DNA from: Panorpa germanica
Taxonomy: Eukaryota > Arthropoda > Insecta > Mecoptera > Panorpidae
Direction of reading: 5' to 3'
DNA: 64,000 nt
Assembly: GCA_963678705.1 (NCBI GenBank)
Contig: CAVMBN010000176.1
Span: 1 to 64,000 of the forward strand
Part shown: positions 19,673-31,000 of the stretch, piece by piece
Layout: every line of letters begins with the position of its first letter
Numbering within the stretch: the stretch's first letter is position 1
Notes under the pieces: generated by a model
Database searches by the model: none
The model's input: the letters and a program-made list of their open reading frames with translations, nothing else
Told to the model about the DNA's origin: nothing
Made by a program: the position numbers and the translations under genes

Positions 19673-20641
19673 CTAAACTAAATGTATGTTTTTATGTCGT
19701 TTCAAATTAAATGCATCGCTAAACGTTTTGTTACATTCATTAAAAGAAAACGGTTTTAAACCTAAATGAGTGTTTTTATGTCGTTTCAAATTAGATGCAT
19801 CGCTAAACGTTTTGTTACATTCATTACAAGAAATCAGTTTTAAACCTAAATGAGTGTTTTTATGTCGTTTTAAATCAGATAAACGACCAAAACTTTTATT
19901 ACACTCTTTACAAGAAATTGGTTCTAAAGCCAAATGTGTGTTCTTATGTCGTTTTAAATCTGACAAACGGCTAAACGTTTTCCTACATTCGTTACAAGAG
20001 AATGGTTTCACACCTAAATGTGTGGTCTCATGTTGTTTTAAGGCGGATGGGTATTCAAACGTTTTATTACATTCATTACAAGGAAATAAATTTAAACCTA
20101 AATGTGTATTCTTATGATGTTTTAATTGTGACGATTGATTAAACGTTTTGTTACATTCGTTGCAAGAAAATGGTTTTAAAACTAAATGTGTGTTTTTATG
20201 TCTTTTTAAATCCGATGAAGAGCTAAATGTTTTATTACATTCATTGCAAGAAAATGGTTTAAAACCTAAGTGTGTGTATTTATGTATGTTTAATTGTGAC
20301 GATCGACTAAACGTCTTATTACATTTAAAGCAAGAAAATGGTTTTAGGTCTAAATGCGTGTATTTATGTTGTTTTAGATAAGATATTCGACTAAATGTTT
20401 TATTACATTTATCGCAAGAAAATGGTTTTAAACCTGAATGTGTCTCTTCATCTAAAACTGCAGCTTCCTCTGAACCATCGTCTGGTTCTTCTTTAATTTC
20501 TATTTTTATTTCATCACATAACACTGCTTCTTTGTCGTCTTGTTCCTTTGTTCTTTTAAATGTCAAATCTTCGTTTACATTTGCTGTTTCAATTGGTTCA
20601 TTTCTTTCCAGTTTTATTTGGTTTGAACTATAATCCTCCAT
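19673..20641 (-). CDS. C2H2 zinc-finger protein, 9 fingers
   Basis: A 322-residue protein from the ATG at 20641, chosen because MEDYSSNQIKLE matches the paralogue starts; an in-frame ATG further upstream (20710) adds hydrophobic sequence not seen in the family. The N-terminus keeps IKLE, NVNEDL and IEIKEEPDDGSEEAA but is short: it jumps straight to ETHSGLKPFSC, so the family's special first finger and the second IKLE block have been lost. Nine 28-residue fingers with HLGLKPF linkers follow. The last reads FSFNEC, with the first Cys changed to Phe, so eight are likely functional. The C-terminus was created by a stop in a linker. It is probably still expressible as a nuclear DNA-binding protein. 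Confidence 0.8.
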   Translation of the reverse strand: MEDYSSNQIKLERNEPIETANVNEDLTFKRTKEQDDKEAVLCDEIKIEIKEEPDDGSEEAAVLDEETHSGLKPFSCDKCNKTFSRISYLKQHKYTHLDLKPFSCFKCNKTFSRSSQLNIHKYTHLGFKPFSCNECNKTFSSSSDLKRHKNTHLVLKPFSCNECNKTFNQSSQLKHHKNTHLGLNLFPCNECNKTFEYPSALKQHETTHLGVKPFSCNECRKTFSRLSDLKRHKNTHLALEPISCKECNKSFGRLSDLKRHKNTHLGLKLISCNECNKTFSDASNLKRHKNTHLGLKPFSFNECNKTFSDAFNLKRHKNIHLV

Positions 20642-21615
20642 TTTGATGTAAAAATAACTAATACGCCTAAGAAAATAAAACAAAATCATGTAAGTAATTC
20701 TGTATAACATTATTACTAAGTTGTCAAACGTGAAACAAAAATAAATTCAAACCATTTATGATAATTAAATTTAATTTTTATTTAATTGGGCTCATTGAAT
20801 CTCAATAAAGTTACAATAAAATGTTAAAATACCGTTATAATCATGTATTAATTTACAAACTCTTCCAAGATATTTTGTGCATTTATTTTGTGAAATATTT
20901 ACTGAGTAAGATACAAATAGAATAATTTGTATTATGATTCTGTCTTAAGGTTTTTAATGTCAAAATATAGTGTTGCCGGGTGACTAAAAATGTTGACATT
21001 AAGGCGGGAATTTGAATCTCTAACTTTGAATAAACAGAACAAGTTGAACTATACAGCAGAAATAATCGAAGTTAAATATTATATATTACTTTGTTTTAAA
21101 ATAAACCAAAATTCGGTTGTGAACTTATTATGGTAATTATTTGATATAGCTACACCTTTTGTTTTTTGTAAAAGGCGGGCTTTTTTATATCAAAATCACC
21201 TTTTCTCTTTCTCTCTTTCAATCAACGGTCTCAAACAAACAGGGATTTAATTTGACTTGTTTGTAAAAAGTAATGCATTGATCTGGCGACACAGTGACCG
21301 AGAGCATTGTAATAATACTAAATAAGTACTGTAATTTATTACAGTGTCAATATATTCTTCGCTGACATTTAGATTGTCGGTAAAAGTAGAAACAGTTAGC
21401 TAACGTGGAATGGAAACTGTATTGTCAAATTTCCTCAAAGCACCTCTATTTTCTTTTTACTATTTATTTTACATTTGTATGCTTCTTTTATATGCTCCAC
21501 CGTCTTTATTCCTTTCTTGCTCATTCTGTATAATCCATTTCCTATTCTGTATATTTGAAATCATATATTTAAACCTTTTGTAAATTTATTTTATCATATA
21601 TTTAAACCTTTCCTA
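20642..21615. other. Intergenic; one lone foldback arm
   Basis: Upstream spacer of the minus-strand zinc-finger gene. A single arm of the foldback element (TTTGATATAGCTACACCTTT) starts near 21132. Nothing else is supported; the CACCTTTTCTCTTTCTCTCTTTC tract near 21190 is only pyrimidine-rich. Confidence 0.5.
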
Positions 21616-22696
21616 AATGGGCTTGTGTCCTATGTCTTAATTTCTATAAAAGTGTACTATATATTGATAAAGTGGGTTACTAGAACCTCAAATGTTCAAT
21701 TATTTTTTAATAACTCATTATATGTTAAAAGATATTAACCACTAAAAAAGTCATTTTGTCTCTTTAATTATTAATGAGATTCAACGTTGTACATATTCCA
21801 AATTTTATTAAATATCTAAATGTTGATGGAGATATAGCAATTAAAAGTTTGAATTGTAGTTTTAGCGATAGAAATGGTCGACCATATTTGTATGACGTAA
21901 AATGCATTTAACGTCTGTTCAATACAGAACATAAAAAATACATTTATTGCCCGGGGATCGAACCCGGGGACAGAGTAGTCAGAGTCAAGCATCATTGCTC
22001 TCGGCCATCTGTGTTGTCATACACATTTTATGTTCTGTATTGAACATGGCCCACGACGGCTCAGGGAAGTCACCCAATGCCATTGATTGGGTGCTTGGTT
22101 GAAAAAGGACGCTGGACCTTATGTTCAATACAGAACATAAAAAATACATTTCTGGCCCGGGGATCGAACCCGGGGACACAGTAGTCAGAGTCAAGCATCA
22201 TTGCTCACGGCCATCTGTGTTGTCATATATTTTTTATGTTCTGTATTGAACAACGTCAGATATTTGTTGAGTAGGTAAGTGCTGTGGTAATGTTTTGTAG
22301 CTGTTGGTAGTCAAATAATCAAGTCAAATCAAAGAATAAAAAGTTTTTATTTTATTTAACCCTGCTAAGGCAGACATAATATTGGAATTTTATTGTTCCT
22401 TGAAATAGCTGTAAATAATATTTGATATTTTGATATATAAATACATATAGCAGAGATTTATGAGCTGTAAGGTTGGTAACCTTACACAAGGATTGTGATG
22501 TCACATGCACTTGGAATGTGTACAACGTTGAATCGCTTTAATAATTAAAGAGACAAAATGACTTTTTTAATTGTTAATATCTCTTAACATATAAGAAGTT
22601 ATTGAAAAGTAATGGAACATTTGAGGTTCTAGTAACTTACTTTATCAATATATAGTACACTTTTATTGAAATTAAGACATAGGACACAAGCCCATT
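21616..22696. mobile_element. TIR element, copy 3, with long arms
   Basis: It begins AATGGGCTTGTGTCCTATGTC and ends with the exact reverse complement. Pairing continues inward for roughly 180 bases on each side with scattered differences, so it is a foldback form of the family seen at 1613-2248. The right part corresponds to the left part of that copy in reverse orientation. It carries a nested insertion at 21916-22252. Confidence 0.75.
21916..22252 (-). mobile_element. Nested double TIR unit with tRNA-like boxes
   Basis: Two 129-bp near-identical units (21917-22045 and 22123-22251) are separated by 77 bp. Each starts GTTCAATACAGAACATAAAA and ends with its reverse complement. On the minus strand each unit contains TGGCCGAGAGC, like a pol III A box, and about 35 bases later CCCGGGTTCGATCCCCGGG, which contains the B-box core GGTTCGAnnCC in a T-arm-like stem. 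The flanks ACGTC/AACGTC look like a 5-6 bp target duplication, and the intact site is seen at about 2050 in copy 1. No intact tRNA can be folded from it. Confidence 0.65.
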
Positions 22697-23270
22697 TAAT
22701 TTTAATGAGCTACATCGACGTCAACTGTTTGTTATTAGAAAAATAGATCGCCTTCTTCTAAAATGATTGGCAATAACTAACAGTTAAAGAATTAGATAAG
22801 AAGGCATCGATTATCTCATTGTCTACATTAAATATTTATTTTCATAAAACCCGCGAAAAATATTTGTAAATCCACAAAGCAATATCCGTCCGGTACATTA
22901 AACATGTTCCCTCCATTATCAAAGGTTCTAACGAGGCTTCATAACTAAAATAAATTCATTTTAGCACTTGTTGAGAGCAGAATCACATTCAAATTATTAT
23001 CCGTACATTTTATTCAGTTAATATTTTAAGAAAAGAAACTGCAGCATCATCTGAGAATAGTGAAAATTAATATACAAAGGTATTTAACATTTTACTTTCA
23101 TTTGTAAATTTTTCGTTGTGTTTAATTTGTTTCTTTATATATCCTATAATTTTAAATTTATTAGAAAGGAAGAATTATTTAGAAAGTCATGTAAGTGGTT
23201 TAAATGATTCTGTTTACTTTAACTCTATTTATTTTAAGAGTTTTTAAAATACAAAATGTGTTGACAATGA
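22697..23270. other. Intergenic, nothing recognised
   Basis: AT-rich spacer between the TIR element and the gene that leads into the giant array. No supported feature apart from the shared upstream element that follows. Confidence 0.5.
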
Positions 23271-23292
23271 TTCAACTTAACCTCACTTATTT
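23271..23292 (+). promoter_or_regulatory. Shared upstream element, third copy
   Basis: TTCAACTTAACCTCACTTATTT lies about 98 bases before the ATG at 23369. It shares the CTTAACCTCACTTATT core exactly with the block upstream of 3034. Confidence 0.4.
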
Positions 23293-23368
23293 AGTTTAAT
23301 TTTATCGTCAAAACTTTTTGTCCTTAATATTATTTTCTTTTCACTAAATACTAATTTTGTTTATTTGA

Positions 23369-25021
23369 ATGGAGGAGTACAAGTCCCAGCAAATAAAACT
23401 GGAAATTGATGAGGGGCTAAACGAACCACAGAATGTAAACGTGGACCTGAAAATGGAAATAAAAGAAGAATGTGTTTTAAGAGAAGTTACGTCATGTGAC
23501 GAAATAAAAGCAGAAATTAAAGATAAACTAGACGGCACTTCAGAGGAATCTGAAGTATTTTCACGGAACAAAGAATATTTCATAAAGTTGGAACCAGATG
23601 TAGGTTCATCCGTATGTGAACAAGAAAAAGATAAAGACCTAATTACTAAGTCGAAGCCTTATGTCTGTGATGTATGTAACAAATCGTTTACCAAGAAGGC
23701 GAAAATCGTAAGACATTTACGGGGACATTCAACAAATTCTAGTCATGAATGTAATAAAGTCTTTAGTGGATCATATAAATTAAAACAATATAAAAAAGAC
23801 AATAATTTACGTTTAAAATCATTTTCTTGTGACGTGTGTAATAAAACGTTTAAACGCCCACATGATTTAAATCGACATAAAAACATTCATTTAGGCCTAA
23901 AGACATTTTCTTGCAATGAATGCAATAAAACATTTACTCAGTCACATCATTTAAAACGACATAAAAACATTCATTTAGGCCTAAAGACATTTTCTTGCAA
24001 TGAATGCAATAAAACATTTACTCAGTCACGACATTTAAAACGACATAAAAACATTCATTTAGGCCTAAAGACATTTTCTTGCAATGAATGCAATAAAACA
24101 TTTACTCAGTCACATCATTTAAAACGACATAAAAACATTCATTTAGGCCTAAAGACATTTTCTTGCAATGAATGCAATAAAACATTTACTCAGTCACGAC
24201 ATTTAAAACGACATAAAAACATTCATTTAGGCCTAAAGACATTTTCTTGCAATGAATGCAATAAAACATTTACTCAGTCACATCATTTAAAACGACATAA
24301 AAACATTCATTTAGGCCTAAAGACATTTTCTTGCAATGAATGCAATAAAACATTTACTCAGTCACGACATTTAAAACGACATAAAAACATTCATTTAGGC
24401 CTAAAGACATTTTCTTGCAATGAATGCAATAAAACATTTACTCAGTCACATCATTTAAAACGACATAAAAACATTCATTTAGGCCTAAAGACATTTTCTT
24501 GCAATGAATGCAATAAAACATTTACTCAGTCACGACATTTAAAACGACATAAAAACATTCATTTAGGCCTAAAGACATTTTCTTGCAATGAATGCAATAA
24601 AACATTTACTCAGTCACATCATTTAAAACGACATAAAAACATTCATTTAGGCCTAAAGACATTTTCTTGCAATGAATGCAATAAAACATTTACTCAGTCA
24701 CGACATTTAAAACGACATAAAAACATTCATTTAGGCCTAAAGACATTTTCTTGCAATGAATGCAATAAAACATTTACTCAGTCACATCATTTAAAACGAC
24801 ATAAAAACATTCATTTAGGCCTAAAGACATTTTCTTGCAATGAATGCAATAAAACATTTACTCAGTCACGACATAAAAACATTCATTTAGGCCTAAAGAC
24901 ATTTTCTTGCAATGAATGCAATAAAACATTTACTCAGTCACATCATTTAAAACGACATAAAAACATTCATTTAGGCCTAAAGACATTTTCTTGCAATGAA
25001 TGCAATAAAACATTTACTTAG
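23369..25021 (+). CDS. C2H2 zinc-finger protein entering the tandem array
   Basis: 550 residues. The family N-terminus is clear (MEEYKSQQIKLE, NVDLKMEIKEE, EYFIKLEP), although the usual IKEEP block has drifted to IKDKLDG. The special finger 1 (YVCDVCNKSF) spans about residues 98-120. Finger 2 (SSHECNKVF..QYKKDN) has lost its first Cys and both His. Finger 3 (residues 152-174) is unique. From about residue 176 the protein is a string of nearly identical 28-residue fingers, alternating TQSHHLKRH and TQSRHLKRH. One of them (24869-24880) is shortened by four residues. The frame ends at TAG 25019-25021, where CAG of the repeat is TAG. About 13 array fingers are included; another 120 family-1 units follow after the stop. 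It could be a real protein truncated by the stop, or the relic head of a longer gene. Confidence 0.75.
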   Translation: MEEYKSQQIKLEIDEGLNEPQNVNVDLKMEIKEECVLREVTSCDEIKAEIKDKLDGTSEESEVFSRNKEYFIKLEPDVGSSVCEQEKDKDLITKSKPYVCDVCNKSFTKKAKIVRHLRGHSTNSSHECNKVFSGSYKLKQYKKDNNLRLKSFSCDVCNKTFKRPHDLNRHKNIHLGLKTFSCNECNKTFTQSHHLKRHKNIHLGLKTFSCNECNKTFTQSRHLKRHKNIHLGLKTFSCNECNKTFTQSHHLKRHKNIHLGLKTFSCNECNKTFTQSRHLKRHKNIHLGLKTFSCNECNKTFTQSHHLKRHKNIHLGLKTFSCNECNKTFTQSRHLKRHKNIHLGLKTFSCNECNKTFTQSHHLKRHKNIHLGLKTFSCNECNKTFTQSRHLKRHKNIHLGLKTFSCNECNKTFTQSHHLKRHKNIHLGLKTFSCNECNKTFTQSRHLKRHKNIHLGLKTFSCNECNKTFTQSHHLKRHKNIHLGLKTFSCNECNKTFTQSRHKNIHLGLKTFSCNECNKTFTQSHHLKRHKNIHLGLKTFSCNECNKTFT

Positions 25022-28000
25022 TCACGACATTTAAAACGACATAAAAACATTCATTTAGGCCTAAAGACATTTTCTTGCAATGAATGCAATAAAACATTTA
25101 CTCAGTCACATCATTTAAAACGACATAAAAACATTCATTTAGGCCTAAAGACATTTTCTTGCAATGAATGCAATAAAACATTTACTCAGTCACGACATTT
25201 AAAACGACATAAAAACATTCATTTAGGCCTAAAGACATTTTCTTGCAATGAATGCAATAAAACATTTACTCAGTCACGACATTTAAAACGACATAAAAAC
25301 ATTCATTTAGGCCTAAAGACATTTTCTTGCAATGAATGCAATAAAACATTTACTCAGTCACATCATTTAAAACGACATAAAAACATTCATTTAGGCCTAA
25401 AGACATTTTCTTGCAATGAATGCAATAAAACATTTACTTAGTCACATCATTTAAAACGACATAAAAACATTCATTTAGGCCTAAAGACATTTTCTTGCAA
25501 TGAATGCAATAAAACATTTACTCAGTCACATCATTTAAAACGACATAAAAACATTCATTTAGGCCTAAAGACATTTTCTTGCAATGAATGCAATAAAACA
25601 TTTACTCAGTCACATCATTTAAAACGACATAAAAACATTCATTTAGGCCTAAAGACATTTTCTTGCAATGAATGCAATAAAACATTTACTTAGTCACGAC
25701 ATTTAAAACGACATAAAAACATTCATTTAGGCCTAAAGACATTTTCTTGCAATGAATGCAATAAAACATTTACTCAGTCACATCATTTAAAACGACATAA
25801 AAACATTCATTTAGGCCTAAAGACATTTTCTTGCAATGAATGCAATAAAACATTTACTCAGTCACATCATTTAAAACGACATAAAAACATTCATTTAGGC
25901 CTAAAGACATTTTCTTGCAATGAATGCAATAAAACATTTACTCAGTCACGACATTTAAAACGACATAAAAACATTCATTTAGGCCTAAAGACATTTTCTT
26001 GCAATGAATGCAATAAAACATTTACTCAGTCATTTTATTTAAAACGACATAAAAACATTCATTTAGGCCTAAAGACATTTTCTTGCAATGAATGCAATAA
26101 AACATTTACTTAGTCACATCATTTAAAACGACATAAAAACATTCATTTAGGCCTAAAGACATTTTCTTGCAATGAATGCAATAAAACATTTACTCAGTCA
26201 CATCATTTCAAACGACATAAAAACATTCATTTAGGCCTAAAGACATTTTCTTGCAATGAATGCAATAAAACATTTACTCAGTCACGACATTTAAAACGAC
26301 ATAAAAACATTCATTTAGGCCTAAAGACATTTTCTTGCAATGAATGCAATAAAACATTTACTCAGTCATTTCATTTAAAACGACATAAAAACATTCATTT
26401 AGGCCTAAAGACATTTTCTTGCAATGAATGCAATAAAACATTTACTTAGTCACGACATTTAAAACGACATAAAAACATTCATTTAGGCCTAAAGACATTT
26501 TCTTGCAATGAATGCAATAAAACATTTACTCAGTCACATCATTTAAAACGACATAAAAACATTCATTTAGGCCTAAAGACATTTTCTTGCAATGAATGCA
26601 ATAAAACATTTACTCAGTCACATCATTTAAAACGACATAAAAACATTCATTTAGGCCTAAAGACATTTTCTTGCAATGAATGCAATAAAACATTTACTCA
26701 GTCAAGACATTTAAAACGACATAAAAACATTCATTTAGGCCTAAAGACATTTTCTTGCAATGAATGCAATAAAACATTTACTCAGTCATTTCATTTAAAA
26801 CGACATAAAAACATTCATTTAGGCCTAAAGACATTTTCTTGCAATGAATGCAATAAAACATTTACTTAGTCACGACATTTAAAACGACATAAAAACATTC
26901 ATTTAGGCCTAAAGACATTTTCTTGCAATGAATGCAATAAAACATTTACTCAGTCACATCATTTAAAACGACATAAAAACATTCATTTAGGCCTAAAGAC
27001 ATTTTCTTGCAATGAATGCAATAAAACATTTACTCAGTCACATCATTTAAAACGACATAAAAACATTCATTTAGGCCTAAAGACATTTTCTTGCAATGAA
27101 TGCAATAAAACATTTACTCAGTCACGACATTTAAAACGACATAAAAACATTCATTTAGGCCTAAAGACATTTTCTTGCAATGAATGCAATAAAACATTTA
27201 CTCAGTCACATCATTTAAAACGACATAAAAACATTCATTTAGGCCTAAAGACATTTTCTTGCAATGAATGCAATAAAACATTTACTCAGTCACATCATTT
27301 AAAACGACATAAAAACATTCATTTAGGCCTAAAGACATTTTCTTGCAATGAATGCAATAAAACATTTACTCAGTCACGACATTTAAAACGACATAAAAAC
27401 ATTCATTTAGGCCTAAAGACATTTTCTTGCAATGAATGCAATAAAACATTTACTCAGTCACGACATTTAAAACGACATAAAAACATTCATTTAGGCCTAA
27501 AGACATTTTCTTGCAATGAATGCAATAAAACATTTACTCAGTCACGACATTTAAAACGACATAAAAACATTCATTTAGGCCTAAAGACATTTTCTTGCAA
27601 TGAATGCAATAAAACATTTACTCAGTCACGACATTTAAAACGACATAAAAACATTCATTTAGGCCTAAAGACATTTTCTTGCAATGAATGCAATAAAACA
27701 TTTACTCAGTCACATCATTTAAAACGACATAAAAACATTCATTTAGGCCTAAAGACATTTTCTTGCAATGAATGCAATAAAACATTTACTCAGTCACGAC
27801 ATTTAAAACGACATAAAAACATTCATTTAGGCCTAAATACATTTTCTTGCAATGAATGCAATAAAACATTTACTCAGTCACGACATTTAAAACGACATAA
27901 AAACATTCATTTAGGCCTAAAGACATTTTCTTGCAATGAATGCAATAAAACATTTACTCAGTCATTTCATTTAAAACGACATAAAAACATTCATTTAGGC

Positions 28001-31000
28001 CTAAAGACATTTTCTTGCAATGAATGCAATAAAACATTTACTCAGTCACATCATTTAAAACGACATAAAAACATTCATTTAGGCCTAAAGACATTTTCTT
28101 GCAATGAATGCAATAAAACATTTACTCAGTCACGACATTTAAAACGACATAAAAACATTCATTTAGGCCTAAAGACATTTTCTTGCAATGAATGCAATAA
28201 AACATTTACTCAGTCACGACATTTAAAACGACATAAAAACATTCATTTAGGCCTAAATACATTTTCTTGCAATGAATGCAATAAAACATTTACTCAGTCA
28301 CGACATTTAAAACGACATAAAAACATTCATTTAGGCCTAAAGACATTTTCTTGCAATGAATGCAATAAAACATTTACTCAGTCATTTCATTTAAAACGAC
28401 ATAAAAACATTCATTTAGGCCTAAAGACATTTTCTTGCAATGAATGCAATAAAACATTTACTCAGTCACATCATTTAAAACGACATAAAAACATTCATTT
28501 AGGCCTAAAGACATTTTCTTGCAATGAATGCAATAAAACATTTACTCAGTCACGACATTTAAAACGACATAAAAACATTCATTTAGGCCTAAAGACATTT
28601 TCTTGCAATGAATGCAATAAAACATTTACTCAGCCACGACATTTAAAACGACATAAAAACATTCATTTAGGCCTAAAGACATTTTCTTGCAATGAATGCA
28701 ATAAAACATTTACTTAGTCACGACATTTAAAACGACATAAAAACATTCATTTAGGCCTAAAGACATTTTCTTGCAATGAATGCAATAAAACATTTACTCA
28801 GTCACGACATTTAAAACGACATAAAAACATTCATTTAGGCCTAAAGACATTTTCTTGCAATGAATGCAATAAAACATTTACTCAGTCACATCATTTAAAA
28901 CGACATAAAAACATTCATTTAGGCCTAAAGACATTTTCTTGCAATGAATGCAATAAAACATTTACTCAGTTACGACATTTAAAACGACATAAAAACATTC
29001 ATTTAGGCCTAAAGACATTTTCTTGCAATGAATGCAATAAAACATTTACTTAGTCACGACATTTAAAACGACATAAAAACATTCATTTAGGCCTAAAGAC
29101 ATTTTCTTGCAATGAATGCAATAAAACATTTACTCAGTCATTTCATTTAAAACGACATAAAAACATTCATTTAGGCCTAAAGACATTTTCTTGCAATGAA
29201 TGCAATAAAACATTTACTTAGTCACGACATTTAAAACGACATAAAAACATTCATTTAGGCCTAAAGACATTTTCTTGCAATGAATGCAATAAAACATTTA
29301 CTCAGTCATTTCATTTAAAACGACATAAAAACATTCATTTAGGCCTAAAGACATTTTCTTGCAATGAATGCAATAAAACATTTACTCAGTCACATCATTT
29401 AAAACGACATAAAAACATTCATTTAGGCCTATAGACATTTTCTTGCAATGAATGCAATAAAACATTTACTCAGTCACGACATTTAAAACGACATAAAAAC
29501 ATTCATTTAGGCCTAAAGACATTTTCTTGCAATGAATGCAATAAAACATTTACTTAGTCACGACATTTAAAACGACATAAAAACATTCATTTAGGCCTAA
29601 AGACATTTTCTTGCAATGAATGCAATAAAACATTTACTCAGTCATTTCATTTAAAACGACATAAAAACATTCATTTAGGCCTAAAGACATTTTCTTGCAA
29701 TGAATGCAATAAAACATTTACTCAGTCACATCATTTAAAACGACATAAAAACATTCATTTAGGCCTAAAGACATTTTCTTGCAATGAATGCAATAAAACA
29801 TTTACTCAGTCACGACATTTAAAACGACATAAAAACATTCATTTAGGCCTAAAGACATTTTCTTGCAATGAATGCAATAAAACATTTACTCAGTCACGAC
29901 ATTTAAAACGACATAAAAACATTCATTTAGGCCTAAAGACATTTTCTTGCAATGAATGCAATAAAACATTTACTCAGTCACATCATTTAAAACGACATAA
30001 AAACATTCATTTAGGCCTAAAGACATTTTCTTGCAATGAATGCAATAAAACATTTACTCAGTCACATCATTTAAAACGACATAAAAACATTCATTTAGGC
30101 CTAAAGACATTTTCTTGCAATGAATGCAATAAAACATTTACTCAGTCACATCATTTAAAACGACATAAAAACATTCATTTAGGCCTAAAGACATTTTCTT
30201 GCAATGAATGCAATAAAACATTTACTCAGTCACGACATTTAAAACGACATAAAAACATTCATTTAGGCCTAAAGACATTTTCTTGCAATGAATGCAATAA
30301 AACATTTACTCAGTCACGACATTTAAAACGACATAAAAACATTCATTTAGGCCTAAAGACATTTTCTTGCAATGAATGCAATAAAACATTTACTCAGTCA
30401 CATCATTTAAAACGACATAAAAACATTCATTTATTCCTAAAGACATTTTCTTGCAATGAATGCAATAAAACATTTACTAAGTCACATCATTTAAAACGAC
30501 ATAAAAACATTCATTTAGGCCTAAAGACATTTTCTTGCAATGAATGCAATAAAACATTTACTCAGTCACATCATTTAAAACGACATAAAAACATTCATTT
30601 AGGCCTAAAGACATTTTCTTGCAATGAATGCAATAAAACATTTACTCAGTCACGACATTTAAAACGACATAAAAACATTCATTTAGGCCTAAAGACATTT
30701 TCTTGCAATGAATGCAATAAAACATTTACTCAGTCACGATCATTTAAAACGACATAAAAACATTCATTTAGGCCTAAAGACATTTTCTTGCAATGAATGC
30801 AATAAAACATTTACTCAGTCACATCATTTAAAACGACATAAAAACATTCATTTAGGCCTAAAGACATTTTCTTGCAATGAATGCAATAAAACATTTACTC
30901 AGTCACGACATTTAAAACGACATAAAAACATTCATTTAGGCCTAAAGACATTTTCTTGCAATGAATGCAATAAAACATTTACTCAGTCACGACATTTAAA

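Noticed and set aside
20642-20710. Upstream in-frame ATG extending the gene at 19673-20641 by 23 residues
   Set aside because: The added sequence is hydrophobic and unlike any family member, while MEDY at 20641 matches the conserved start.
21985-22194. Minus-strand open frame of 69 codons
   Set aside because: It lies entirely within the duplicated tRNA-like TIR unit and spacer, with no protein similarity.
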